DNA of 64,000 nucleotides, taken from Pseudomonas syringae (GTDB lineage Bacteria; Pseudomonadota; Gammaproteobacteria; Pseudomonadales; Pseudomonadaceae). The DNA lies in assembly GCF_000737245.1 (NCBI RefSeq), contig NZ_JPQU01000078.1, positions 124,001-188,000 of the forward strand, given 5' to 3'. Every line of letters starts with the position of its first letter. Within the stretch, counting starts at the first letter, position 1. The position numbers and the translations under genes were made by a program. Shown piece by piece: positions 44,044-52,577 of the stretch. A model generated the notes under the pieces. That model did not search any database. It worked only from the letters and a program-made list of their open reading frames with translations, and was not told where the DNA came from.

Positions 44044-44907
44044 ATGAAAGAGCGTCTGTTTATCCTCAGCCAGTATTTGCTGCCTCACCATCTCCTGTCG
44101 CGTCTGGCGGGCTGCGTGGCCGAATGTCGCGTTCGCTGGTTCAAAAATGCCTTCACCGCCTGGTTCGCTCGCCGCTATCAAGTGGACATGTCTCAGGCAC
44201 TGGTTGAGGACCTGGCTGCCTACGAGCATTTCAACGCCTTCTTCACCCGCGCGCTGAAACCCGGCGCACGTCCACTGGATGAAACCCCCGGCGCAATTCT
44301 GTCCCCGGCAGACGGCGCAATCAGCCAACTGGGCCCGATCGAACAAGGCCGTATTTTCCAGGCCAAGGGCCACAGCTTCAGCGTACTTGAACTGCTCGGT
44401 GGTGATGCCGCACTGGCTGCGCCGTTCATGGGTGGCGAATTTGCCACGGTTTATCTCTCGCCCAAGGATTACCACCGGGTCCACATGCCATTGGCCGGCA
44501 CCCTGCGGGAGATGGTTTACGTCCCCGGCCGGATTTTCTCGGTCAATCAGACCACAGCGGAAAACGTACCTGAGTTGTTCGCCCAAAACGAACGCGCCGT
44601 CTGCGTGTTCGACACCGAGCGCGGGCCGATGGCCGTTGTGCTGGTGGGTGCCATGATCGTTGCGTCCATCGAGACGGTATGGGCCGGGTTGGTGACACCG
44701 CCTAAACGCGAACTGAAAACCTTTCGCTACGACGAAGCCGCACGCGCCCCTATTCACCTGGAGAAAGGTGCAGAAATGGGCCGCTTCAAGCTGGGGTCCA
44801 CGGCCATCGTCCTGTTTGGTCCGAATCAGGTGAAGTGGGCTGAGCAACTCGCGGCAACCTCGCCGGTCCGTATGGGCCAGGCCCTGGCATTACCTGTCGA
44901 GGCCTGA
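44044..44907 (+). CDS. psd: Phosphatidylserine decarboxylase proenzyme
   Basis: Psd makes phosphatidylethanolamine from phosphatidylserine at the inner membrane. The proenzyme self-cleaves at the LGST motif, here between Gly251 and Ser252 (KLGSTAIVLF), turning Ser252 into the pyruvoyl cofactor of the alpha chain. Other family motifs are FNAFFTRALKPGARP, SPADG and YHRVHMP. The start at 44044 has AGGAA upstream; a TTG one codon earlier is unlikely. Length 287 aa is standard. Confidence 0.97.
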   Translation: MKERLFILSQYLLPHHLLSRLAGCVAECRVRWFKNAFTAWFARRYQVDMSQALVEDLAAYEHFNAFFTRALKPGARPLDETPGAILSPADGAISQLGPIEQGRIFQAKGHSFSVLELLGGDAALAAPFMGGEFATVYLSPKDYHRVHMPLAGTLREMVYVPGRIFSVNQTTAENVPELFAQNERAVCVFDTERGPMAVVLVGAMIVASIETVWAGLVTPPKRELKTFRYDEAARAPIHLEKGAEMGRFKLGSTAIVLFGPNQVKWAEQLAATSPVRMGQALALPVEA

Positions 44908-44915
44908 GAAGGTTG

Positions 44916-44942
44916 CAATAGTGGCAGTGCGTGCCACTATTG
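44916..44942. other. Strong hairpin downstream of psd
   Basis: CAATAGTGGCA (44916-44926) and TGCCACTATTG (44932-44942) form a perfect 11-bp stem with a GTGCG loop, starting 8 bp past psd. No T-run follows, so it is a transcript-end stabiliser, a rho-dependent pause or a protein-binding palindrome. Confidence 0.6.
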
Positions 44943-45166
44943 AAGCTGTGAGCAGCTCCAAAGGCGTCCGCTGGTCCGCTTCGGCAGGTCTGGACCGACC
45001 CGGAGGGCTGCGGCGCAAGGCTGATGCTGTTAAAGTCCAGCATCGGCGCTGTAGGAAATTTCGAATTGTATCGATGCAGCTATCACTTTCTGTCACGGGA
45101 ATTGATGAATGCATCGTTTAAAGCAGCCGTTCGGGCCAGAGTAGGTAGTTGGAGTCAGCCTGTCAC

Positions 45167-46951
45167 ATGAGTAATTTGAGCCTTCCTGTGTTGTTGCGTG
45201 TGCCTACGCCAACGCAGTCGAGCCTGACATTCTGTGAAGCCACTCCCAAGGATCTCAAGCGCTGGATTTCAACGCTGCCCAAAGCAAACCTTGGCGAAAC
45301 CGCCCGCCAACTCTACCAGGGCCTCTCTGAGCTCAATCAGCTGCTGACGCCCAGCGACAACCGCCTGCAATTGCTCGAACTGCTTCGCCCCGAAGTCTAT
45401 TTCGTGTGCAAGCACTTGGAGCGGCACTTTCTCAATCAGGCTGTGGTACTCGATGAGCGTCCACGCAAGGTCGCCAACCTGTGTCAGGCGCTGCAAAATC
45501 ATCTGGCCGTCGGCTACAAACTGATCGTTGAGCGAGTCAGTGCACGGCTGACAAAAGACCGGGTCCCGCTGCTGACCACCGCACTGCAACGTGCACTGCA
45601 CTGCCTCAATGGTCCCTTGATTCGCGCCACTCAACTGTATTGTCCTGTGCAGGACGGTCTCTGGGTCGAACTGCATCAGCTCTACCTGATCGCTTGCCAG
45701 CATCAACTGCAGAATCTGCCGGTCAATGACGAACAAGCCAGCCACACCCGTGCACTGACCGTCGAGCAAACCTACATCATCGGCCTGATGATGGGTTGCT
45801 CGCGCTGCAACCAAATGCGCCAGCTCAATATCGGGCGCCTGGCCGAGGTGCTCGATGCGTGGAGCCCGTTGGTGCGTCTGCAATCACCTGTCGACGAAAG
45901 CAGCCTGTTCGCGCTATCGGCCAAACAGGACAAGCCGCCGCTTTACAAGTCACTCTTCCCTGAAGAGCAACACGCCAGTCTGCTGGGGATAAACACTCAG
46001 GCCCTTTCGGCGATGATCAATCGCTACCTGGAGACGCCCGCCGAACAACGCTCACAGCTACCGCTGCTGGTGCCGCCAGGTTTCACCACCGAGTTTCTGC
46101 AACATCTGGCGGTGGTCTGGGGCGACGTCGCCGAGAGAACATTCCAGCGCACCCCAGGGCAAGGCCAGCTCTCCCTGTGCATTGGTATGAGCGCCTTGCA
46201 CTACTTCCTGGCCGGCGAGCGGTCATTCAGCGAAATGCTGCAAATGCCGGTACCTAAAGCAGCAGAGTTCAAACTCGAACTGGTCAGCGATAAAACCGAT
46301 GACCCCTGGGGCAACGCTTTCGATTCCCAGCGTGGTAATACCTCGGAACATATGCTGCCGTATGAGGAAATCGAGTATCAGCAAGCCGAGGCTGACGGCG
46401 GCGAGTCGGCTTCCAATGCACAGCAAGGTTTCCCGATCTTCGAGCTGCACATCGTCAATCACAGCCCCGGTGGCTATTGCCTGGCATGGCCCAAGGAAGT
46501 GCCGCCGCAGTTGCAAGCGGGCGAGCTGGTCGGGATTCAGGACTACGCGGGGCAAGGCTGGAGCATCGCGGTCATACGCTGGGTGCGTCAGGTTCGGAGT
46601 GGCGGGACACAGATGGGCATCGAGCTGATCGCTCCCCTCGCCCAGCCTTGTGGCTTGCAGATCGTGCGTGACGGTCAGAACAGCCCGTTCATGCGTGCAC
46701 TGATGCTGCCGGAAGTCCGCGCCATGGAACAGCCCGCCACGATACTGGCCCCGCGCCTGCCGTTCAAGGAAGGTCACAGCGTGATCATCAACATCGCCGG
46801 CGAACAACTGCGCGGTCTGCTGGGCAATCAGCGGGCCAGCAGTGGCAGCTACAACCAGTTCGAATACCAAACCTTCGAAGCCCCCGCCGGCTCCGCAAGC
46901 GGCGGACCAAAAGCGGATCAGGAATTTGATTCGTTGTGGTCGTCGTTGTAG
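45167..46951 (+). CDS. Conserved Pseudomonas protein with PilZ-like C-terminus
   Basis: This 594-aa protein matches, by position after psd and by sequence style, the conserved gene PA4958 of PAO1 (from memory). Residues about 1-400 are helical without recognised motifs. Residues about 425-525 look like a PilZ-type beta-barrel: NHSPGGYCLAW fits the [D/N]xSxxG motif and GELVGIQ...IRWVRQ...MGIELIAP follows the usual strand pattern. The upstream RxxxR needed for cyclic-di-GMP binding is not visible, so ligand binding is doubtful. The ATG at 45167 was chosen; a TTG at 45149 is possible. In PAO1 fimX follows; here only a REPIN lies before serB. Confidence 0.72.
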   Translation: MSNLSLPVLLRVPTPTQSSLTFCEATPKDLKRWISTLPKANLGETARQLYQGLSELNQLLTPSDNRLQLLELLRPEVYFVCKHLERHFLNQAVVLDERPRKVANLCQALQNHLAVGYKLIVERVSARLTKDRVPLLTTALQRALHCLNGPLIRATQLYCPVQDGLWVELHQLYLIACQHQLQNLPVNDEQASHTRALTVEQTYIIGLMMGCSRCNQMRQLNIGRLAEVLDAWSPLVRLQSPVDESSLFALSAKQDKPPLYKSLFPEEQHASLLGINTQALSAMINRYLETPAEQRSQLPLLVPPGFTTEFLQHLAVVWGDVAERTFQRTPGQGQLSLCIGMSALHYFLAGERSFSEMLQMPVPKAAEFKLELVSDKTDDPWGNAFDSQRGNTSEHMLPYEEIEYQQAEADGGESASNAQQGFPIFELHIVNHSPGGYCLAWPKEVPPQLQAGELVGIQDYAGQGWSIAVIRWVRQVRSGGTQMGIELIAPLAQPCGLQIVRDGQNSPFMRALMLPEVRAMEQPATILAPRLPFKEGHSVIINIAGEQLRGLLGNQRASSGSYNQFEYQTFEAPAGSASGGPKADQEFDSLWSSL

Positions 46952-46986
46952 GCACAGACGACACCGAATTCCAATGTGGGAATATG

Positions 46987-47086
46987 ACGACGTGGGACCG
47001 GCTTTAGCCGGGAAGGCGGCATTTCAGTCAATGAATATGTTGCGGATGTCCCGGCCTCTTCCCGGCCAAAGCCGGTCCCACGTCGT
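46987..47086. repeat. REPIN (GTGGGACCGGCTTTAGCCGG type, extended)
   Basis: A pair of inverted units with outer ACGACGTGGG/CCCACGTCGT, so the inverted match extends six bases beyond the usual REP frame. It lies between the convergent PilZ-like gene and serB, and is the sister of 22421-22510. Confidence 0.88.
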
Positions 47087-47105
47087 CACAGAATATTCCC
47101 CTAAG

Positions 47106-48320
47106 TCAGCCCCGCCCTTCCCGATCCCGGACGCCCAGCAGGTACAGGACGCCATCCAGGCCCAAGGTCGAGATGGCCTGTTTAGCCGACTGTTTGACCA
47201 AAGGCTTGGCCCGGAACGCAACGCCCAGACCAGCAATGGCCAGCATCGGCAGGTCGTTGGCGCCGTCACCCACAGCAATCGTCTGCTCCAGGCTAAGCCC
47301 CTCTTTGGCCGCCAGTTCGCGCAGCAAGTCAGCCTTGCGCTGGGCGTCGACAATCGGCTCCACAGCCACACCGGTGCATCTGCCATCCACCACTTCCAGC
47401 TCATTGGCGAACACGTAGTCGATACCCAGCTTCGCTTGGACCTGCTTGGCAAAGTAACTAAAGCCACCCGACAGAATCGCCGTCTTGTAGCCCAGGCGTT
47501 TGAGTTCAGCGAACAGGTTCTCGGCACCCTCGGTCAGGCGTAGCGACGCGCCGATTTCATCCAGCACGCTGACATCCAGACCTTTGAGCAAGGCCATCCG
47601 CTCTTTGAAGCTGGCACGGAAATCCAGCTCCCCACGCATGGCGCGCTCGGTAATTTCCGACACCCGATCTCCCACACCGTAAGCCTTGGCCAGTTCATCG
47701 ATCACTTCGGCTTCGATCAGCGTCGAGTCCATGTCGAACACTGCCAGACGACGGTTGCGGCGGTACAGTGAGTCCTGCTGGAACGCGATATCAATGTTCA
47801 GCTCATGAGCAACGCTGAGGAACTCAGCCTGCAAAGCCTGGGCATCGGAAGGCTCGCCACGCACTGAAAACTCAATGCATGCCTTGCTTCTGTCAGTGGG
47901 AGCATCCAGCGGTGTCCGCGCAGACAGGCGATCGATCTTGTCGATATTGAGTCCAAATTGCGCCGTGATCGCGGTGACGCGCTGAAGTTGTTCGGCGGTC
48001 ACCTTGCGGCTGAGCAGCGTCACGATATGCCGTGAGTGGCCCTGACTATCGACCCAGTGCTGGTAGTCGTCTTCCGATATCGGCGTGACGCGCACCTGCT
48101 GATCCAGGCTCGCCGCTGTAGAAAGGAGTTTCTTGAGGACCGAAGCGCCCTGCTCGGTTCCCGGAATTTCCACCAGGATGCCGAACGACAAGGTGTCGTG
48201 GATCACCGCCTGACCAATGTCGAGGATGTTCACCTCGCCTTGAGCAAGCACGCCAGTGATGGCCGAAGTGAGACCGGGACGGTCTTCACCGGTGATGTTA
48301 ATCAGGACGATTTCGCGCAA
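47106..48320 (-). CDS. serB: Phosphoserine phosphatase SerB
   Basis: SerB (404 aa) removes phosphate from phosphoserine in the last step of serine synthesis. Two ACT-like regulatory domains occupy about residues 1-175 (LINITGEDRPGLTSAITGVL). The HAD catalytic domain (about 185-400) starts with the nucleophile motif FDMDSTLIEAE and includes SGGFSYFAKQ and GDGANDLPML. This is the long Pseudomonas form. It diverges from the Smp-family gene. Confidence 0.97.
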   Translation of the reverse strand: MREIVLINITGEDRPGLTSAITGVLAQGEVNILDIGQAVIHDTLSFGILVEIPGTEQGASVLKKLLSTAASLDQQVRVTPISEDDYQHWVDSQGHSRHIVTLLSRKVTAEQLQRVTAITAQFGLNIDKIDRLSARTPLDAPTDRSKACIEFSVRGEPSDAQALQAEFLSVAHELNIDIAFQQDSLYRRNRRLAVFDMDSTLIEAEVIDELAKAYGVGDRVSEITERAMRGELDFRASFKERMALLKGLDVSVLDEIGASLRLTEGAENLFAELKRLGYKTAILSGGFSYFAKQVQAKLGIDYVFANELEVVDGRCTGVAVEPIVDAQRKADLLRELAAKEGLSLEQTIAVGDGANDLPMLAIAGLGVAFRAKPLVKQSAKQAISTLGLDGVLYLLGVRDREGRG

Positions 48321-48390
48321 GGGACACCCCAGCAGTGGAAAAAAACCGCATTCTAACCACTTTCAGTGACCATCGGGCACAGGCAGCGCT

Positions 48391-48418
48391 TTGCCGCTAC
48401 TGGGTCGGTCGTTATACT
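48391..48418 (+). promoter_or_regulatory. Promoter of the Smp-family gene
   Basis: TTGCCG (48391-48396) and TATACT (48413-48418) are 16 bp apart, a good sigma-70 promoter. Transcription would start near 48425, downstream of a TTG codon at 48391 that would otherwise allow a longer reading frame, which supports the GTG start at 48451. Confidence 0.65.
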
Positions 48419-48450
48419 GCGCGCGAACTTCACCGAAAGAGCCGTGCTCA

Positions 48451-50010
48451 GTGAACCGGCCCACGCCAGTTAAAACCGATAATTTCTTCCTGCTCATCTT
48501 CCGTGCACTGCGTCATCGCCGTGTCCCGATTGCTTTGCGCATTGCCAGCCATAACGTGATCCTCGTCGCCTTGGCGCTGGTGATCTACGCCGGCGTCATG
48601 GGTTTGCAGTTCAAGCAGGCCATGCATGAGCAAGCCGATGCGCTGGGTCAGGCGTTAACCACGCAAACTGCAACCTCCGCCACGGAGCTGCTGGTGTCCA
48701 ACGACATCCTCAGCCTCAACGTGCTGCTGGGCAATCTGGTCAAGAACCCGCTGGTTGCGCACGCCGCCATTTACAGCGTGGATAATCGCATCCTCGCCGA
48801 AGCCGGCCAGCGTCCGAAAAACGGACTGCTGGGCGAAGCCGAAGGCCTGTATGAGATCAAGATTACCTTCCAGGATGTCATGGCCGGGCATCTGCGCATC
48901 AGCCTGGACATGTCGCAGTTCCAGCAGCCGATGACCATCAGCCTGCAGAGCATGGGCATTCTTGCCGGGATTCTGCTGGCGCTGGCTCTGGCGTTGAGCT
49001 TGCGTCTGGGCCGTCACATTTCCACGCCATTGCTGCAGCTGCGGGTCTGGCTGCGTGATATCGACCCGTACACTCCGGCGGTCGAGCGTCAGGATGAAAT
49101 CGGCGATCTGGCGCGTCAACTGCGCACCTCTTTCGCACCCCCTATTCCGGAACCTGAGCCCGAGCCGGAACCGGAGTACGCCGAAGAGGAGTCCGACGAC
49201 CCGTATCTGGATGGCGACGATGAGCCTGCACCGGTGACCAAGGGTCGCAGTCAGCGCGAGCCGGGTTTCGACGAATCGCCCAAGACTCCGCGCCTGCCAG
49301 CGCCGCCGATACAGCGTCGCCTGGTTGCCGAAGAAGATGAAGAAGACGATGACGGCGAAGATCCATTTGCCGATCTGCGCGACAACGCCAGCCCGGCGCC
49401 CGTCGTCAGCAAGGCCGCGGTTGTGCCCAGCATTCCGCAACCCAGTGCGGTGCTCGCAGTGCAACTGGGTTCCCAGGATCAACTGCGTCGCCTGCCTCGG
49501 GCGCGCCTGACAGACCTGCTGCAGCGTTATCGCGACTGCCTTGATCAGGCGTCTTCACTGTACGAAGGCGAGCTGCATACGCTGAATGACGGCAGCACTC
49601 TGATGCTGTTCCACAGCCAGGAAAGCGGCGACGACTACCTGACCAATGCAATCTGCTGCGGGGAGCTGTTGCGCGCCCTGAGCCATGCATTGCAAATTGA
49701 AGTGGCCGATAGTGGAATCACCCTGCAATTGCAACTGGGCCTGACACTGGGCGAAGGTTTGACAGGTCTGAACCAGATCGACCTGCTACTGACAGAGACC
49801 GCTCAGGATGCGCTGGCGCTGTCTCAGCACAGCCGCAATCTGCTGCTGGTAGAACGCAAGATCAACGACGACCCACTGGTTCGCCAGCGTGCACGTATTC
49901 GCCCTATCGCCAGCCCCGAAGGCGCATGCTGCGTCGAGCGCCTGATGGAGCCATACCCGTCAATGCTCGAGCGCCAGCTGGCGCGCATGCACGAGACGCG
50001 CAAGGCCTAA
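48451..50010 (+). CDS. Smp/YtjB-family HAMP membrane protein (519 aa)
   Basis: The GTG start at 48451 (VNRPTPVKTDNFF) is supported by the promoter just upstream. Two membrane segments (about residues 30-52 and about 165-190) enclose a small extracytoplasmic domain (about 55-160). A HAMP linker (about 190-235, RHISTPLLQLRVWLRDIDPYTPAV cited by ends) follows, then a very acidic Pro/Glu/Asp linker (about 235-330, PEPEPEPEYAEEESDD; EEDEEDDDGEDPF) and a globular C-terminal domain (about 350-510) that resembles a degenerate nucleotide-cyclase fold. E. coli smp (ytjB) also neighbours serB. Its function is unknown. Confidence 0.8.
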   Translation: MNRPTPVKTDNFFLLIFRALRHRRVPIALRIASHNVILVALALVIYAGVMGLQFKQAMHEQADALGQALTTQTATSATELLVSNDILSLNVLLGNLVKNPLVAHAAIYSVDNRILAEAGQRPKNGLLGEAEGLYEIKITFQDVMAGHLRISLDMSQFQQPMTISLQSMGILAGILLALALALSLRLGRHISTPLLQLRVWLRDIDPYTPAVERQDEIGDLARQLRTSFAPPIPEPEPEPEPEYAEEESDDPYLDGDDEPAPVTKGRSQREPGFDESPKTPRLPAPPIQRRLVAEEDEEDDDGEDPFADLRDNASPAPVVSKAAVVPSIPQPSAVLAVQLGSQDQLRRLPRARLTDLLQRYRDCLDQASSLYEGELHTLNDGSTLMLFHSQESGDDYLTNAICCGELLRALSHALQIEVADSGITLQLQLGLTLGEGLTGLNQIDLLLTETAQDALALSQHSRNLLLVERKINDDPLVRQRARIRPIASPEGACCVERLMEPYPSMLERQLARMHETRKA

Positions 50011-50026
50011 TAGTCACTCCTTCCAC

Positions 50027-50117
50027 TGTAGGAGCTCACGAGCACCGCGAGGCAGCGATGGCGGTCTGCCTGACACGCCGCCATCGCGGGCGTCGTAACC
50101 TCCGTGCGCTCCTACAG
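50027..50117. repeat. REPIN (GTAGGAGCTCACGAGCA type)
   Basis: CTGTAGGAGCTCACGAGCAC and GTGCGCTCCTACAG ends enclose an imperfect inverted pair (GGCAGCGATGGCGG/CCGCCATCGCGG). The same subtype, reversed, forms half of the tandem array at 56352-56957. Confidence 0.82.
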
Positions 50118-50127
50118 GAAAACGGCG

Positions 50128-51276
50128 TCATTCAGTCGCCCCCACTCCTGCCGCTTTGACCTTCCTCCCCCGCCACTCAATCAATCTGCGCCCCAAAGCC
50201 TGCCCCTTCACCTCGATGTAATGGTGGGTCACCACCGACACCATCACGACGACCAGAAAGAAAGCGATGGCCAGCAGGCTATTGCCCAGCGCACTACCTG
50301 TATTCAGATATCGCCGCCCTTCGAAAATCGTCGTCAATTGCTGGCCGGTGCGCTGTTCGAGGACGATGAACACCGACATCAGGCAGAACAGAACCGCCAC
50401 GTGGGTCATGTACATCGAATAGGACAAGCGGCCCAGCAACGCTAACGGCCGCGCCTTCAAGAGGTTCGACAACCGACCGGCCTCGAAGGCAAAGATAAAC
50501 ACCACCGGACAAAACAGCAGGCTGGCCACCAGCGACTGATTGGCAAAGCGCGTGCTGTTGACCCCTGCAACGCTGATCAGCGCGGCCGCCTCAAAGCAGG
50601 TCATCAGCCTCGCATCAGGCTTCCAGCTTCGACTGACAGGGGCGAACAGCCGGTAGGTCAATGCTCCAGCAAAAAAACATGAAAGTCCTTTCAGCGCTCG
50701 CTCGGTCAGCACCGGCACATGGCCGAAAAGCAACGCAAACGCCGTGATCGAGACCACCCCCCAGATCCAATGACGCATCGACCCACTGAATAGCATCAAG
50801 GCCGCGAAGATCAGGTACATGTAGTACTCGACGCTGATACTCCACGACGGATAGTTGAAAGACATGGTTTCAGTCAACGGCGTCCAGGCCTGCACCAGCA
50901 ATAGGTTCGGCAGAAATTCCGATGGCGCGAACGCACCGGTAAAGGGGGCGTAATTCAACGCCACCCCTTTTTTGATCGCCAGCACTTTCAAGGCTTCCAG
51001 TAGCACAAAGACCGCTAGCATCAGCCAATGCAACGGCACCAGCCGGAACGTCCGGGAAATGAGGAAGGTTCGGAAATTCAGCTGCTTTTTACTGCCGTAG
51101 GCGTAAGACAACACGAAACCGCTGAGCACGAAAAAGAAATTGACCAGCAAGTCGGCGTTGCGAATGAACACCGACTCGGTAAAGCCGCTGACCAGCTGGA
51201 TATGAAAAAACACAACGCACGCGGCACAGATGCCCCGAAAACTGTCGAGCACGTCGAAACGATGAATAGCATTCAT
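50128..51276 (-). CDS. Acyltransferase 3 family membrane protein (382 aa)
   Basis: The N-terminus FDVLDSFRGICAACVVFFHIQ carries the family Arg and catalytic-type His of OafA-like membrane acyltransferases that O-acylate lipopolysaccharide, exopolysaccharide or other surface glycans. About ten membrane segments follow (for instance 38-58 with FVLSGFVLSYAYG, 80-98, 140-165 and 185-205). The donor and acceptor cannot be read from sequence. It stands alone between REPINs with no glycan genes beside it, which hints at an acquired or accessory gene; this is inference. Confidence 0.88.
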   Translation of the reverse strand: MNAIHRFDVLDSFRGICAACVVFFHIQLVSGFTESVFIRNADLLVNFFFVLSGFVLSYAYGSKKQLNFRTFLISRTFRLVPLHWLMLAVFVLLEALKVLAIKKGVALNYAPFTGAFAPSEFLPNLLLVQAWTPLTETMSFNYPSWSISVEYYMYLIFAALMLFSGSMRHWIWGVVSITAFALLFGHVPVLTERALKGLSCFFAGALTYRLFAPVSRSWKPDARLMTCFEAAALISVAGVNSTRFANQSLVASLLFCPVVFIFAFEAGRLSNLLKARPLALLGRLSYSMYMTHVAVLFCLMSVFIVLEQRTGQQLTTIFEGRRYLNTGSALGNSLLAIAFFLVVVMVSVVTHHYIEVKGQALGRRLIEWRGRKVKAAGVGATE

Positions 51277-51475
51277 GGCTGCACTCCGAGGGAGCAGGTA
51301 TTTAACGCAGGGCTTGTTTGCAGAAAGGCGGCATGGCTACCGCAGCACCTTGAATGCAGGCGCGGCAAAACGAGAGATGAAGAAGGGAGTGATGCGAGGC
51401 CCTTACGTTAGGCAGCCGGTCGGGGGCTGTCAAGGTTGGCAATACCCTGCTCTATCGCCCAGCCAACATATTCAG

Positions 51476-51567
51476 CGTGGGAGCGAGCTTGCTCGCGAAG
51501 GCAAAGTCTCTGCCTACAGAAATGTTTCGGATGTCCTGCCCTCTTCGCGAGCAAGCTCGCTCCCACG
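51476..51567. repeat. REPIN (GTGGGAGCGAGCTTGCTCGCGA type)
   Basis: CGTGGGAGCGAGCTTGCTCG and its perfect inverse CGAGCAAGCTCGCTCCCACG flank about 46 bp. The same subtype is found at 39331-39422. Confidence 0.9.
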
Positions 51568-51667
51568 GATGAAGAGACGGCGACAAAAAAGCCATCTACC
51601 TTATACATCGTCATCGCGGCCTCGCGGTGCTCGTGCGCTCCTACAAAAAAGCTGCCACGAAGACATA

Positions 51668-51695
51668 AAAAAACCCGCATCGCTGCGGGCTTTTT
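51668..51695 (-). terminator. Terminator after the PqiC-like lipoprotein gene
   Basis: On the minus strand GCCCGCA/TGCGGGTTTTTTT forms a 7-bp stem with a GCGA loop and a long T-run, 8 bp past the stop codon at 51703. Confidence 0.85.
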
Positions 51696-51702
51696 CTCGA
51701 AC

Positions 51703-52401
51703 CTAGAAGCGAAACACTTCCAGATCAGTACGAATCGGGGAGGCCATTGGGATCTTGGGTTTTTCAGGCTCTTTGGCCTTGGCCACTGGAGCCTTCTTCG
51801 GCTCTTCCACGGGCTGCCAGGAAATCGGCTTCACAGCAGAACTCAGCTGATCAGCAAGGCGCTGCAGCAATACACCTTGCGCCCGCACCTGATCGGCAGA
51901 CGTGCCGGCATGCAGCTCTTCGAGGTGAACGATGCGGCTGTCACGGACCTGACCCTTGCGATCCAGCAAGCGCCATTGCGCATCCAGAATCGCCGGCTGC
52001 TTCGTCCCGGAGTCCAGACGCGTAATGGACAACACTACCTGAACATCAGGGGTGAAGTTGGCAACTGCCGGGGCCAGCACAACGCGCTGGCTGTCCAGTT
52101 TCCAGGCCAATTGGCGCAACAGCAATTGATCAATGTCCGAAGAGAGACTGCCCGCCCAACGACCATCGGTCGAGGCAGTCAAGCTCCCATCAGGCTGGCG
52201 CTGCAACAAGGTTTCGCGTTGCAGGTAATCGGCTACCGAAACCGGGCCGAGCAGAACAGCCAACCCAGTAGTGCGTGTTGGTTGGCCGGGCGTTCCACTG
52301 TCGAGCTGATAAAGCGCAGTCGGCTGGTGCGTACTGCAACCAGCCAGACCCAAAACACCGGTCATCAACAAAACAACGGGAAGGCGTAGAAGATTCATCA
52401 T
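51703..52401 (-). CDS. PqiC/YmbA-family outer-membrane lipoprotein
   Basis: The start at 52401 (MMNLLRLPVVLLMTGVLGLAGC) gives a lipoprotein signal with lipobox LAGC, so the mature protein is lipid-anchored at Cys22 or nearby. The mature domain (TALYQLDSGTP...LAVLLGPVSVADYLQR...ADQLSSA) matches the ABC-type transport auxiliary lipoprotein (DUF330/PqiC/YmbA) family, partners of MCE-type lipid transport. The usual pqiA and pqiB genes are not adjacent. The C-terminal 40 residues are Lys/Pro/Glu-rich. It lies 176 bp downstream of the parC end on the same strand as parC. Confidence 0.86.
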   Translation of the reverse strand: MMNLLRLPVVLLMTGVLGLAGCSTHQPTALYQLDSGTPGQPTRTTGLAVLLGPVSVADYLQRETLLQRQPDGSLTASTDGRWAGSLSSDIDQLLLRQLAWKLDSQRVVLAPAVANFTPDVQVVLSITRLDSGTKQPAILDAQWRLLDRKGQVRDSRIVHLEELHAGTSADQVRAQGVLLQRLADQLSSAVKPISWQPVEEPKKAPVAKAKEPEKPKIPMASPIRTDLEVFRF

Positions 52402-52577
52402 CCCATCCAGGTGGCTGCCATCAGGCGATCCACAGTGTAAATACTCACAAATTCGTGCAGGCACTCAGCCACGCTGGCACCTCAAGACGTCATATCATCC
52501 GTGAATATGCGCTATGACTCCAGCGATTATGCGTCGATCTTCGTGGCAAAACGAAGACCGATAGCTCTAAATCACCA

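Larger units (their letters stand above)
51277..51702. other. Gene-free interval with REPs and terminator
   Basis: The first 200 bp after the acyltransferase start show no recognisable promoter. A REPIN lies at 51476-51567, a single REP half at about 51609-51650 (CATCGCGGCCTCGCGGTGCTCGTGCGC...), and a terminator at 51668-51695. No open frame here is credible as a gene. Confidence 0.7.
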
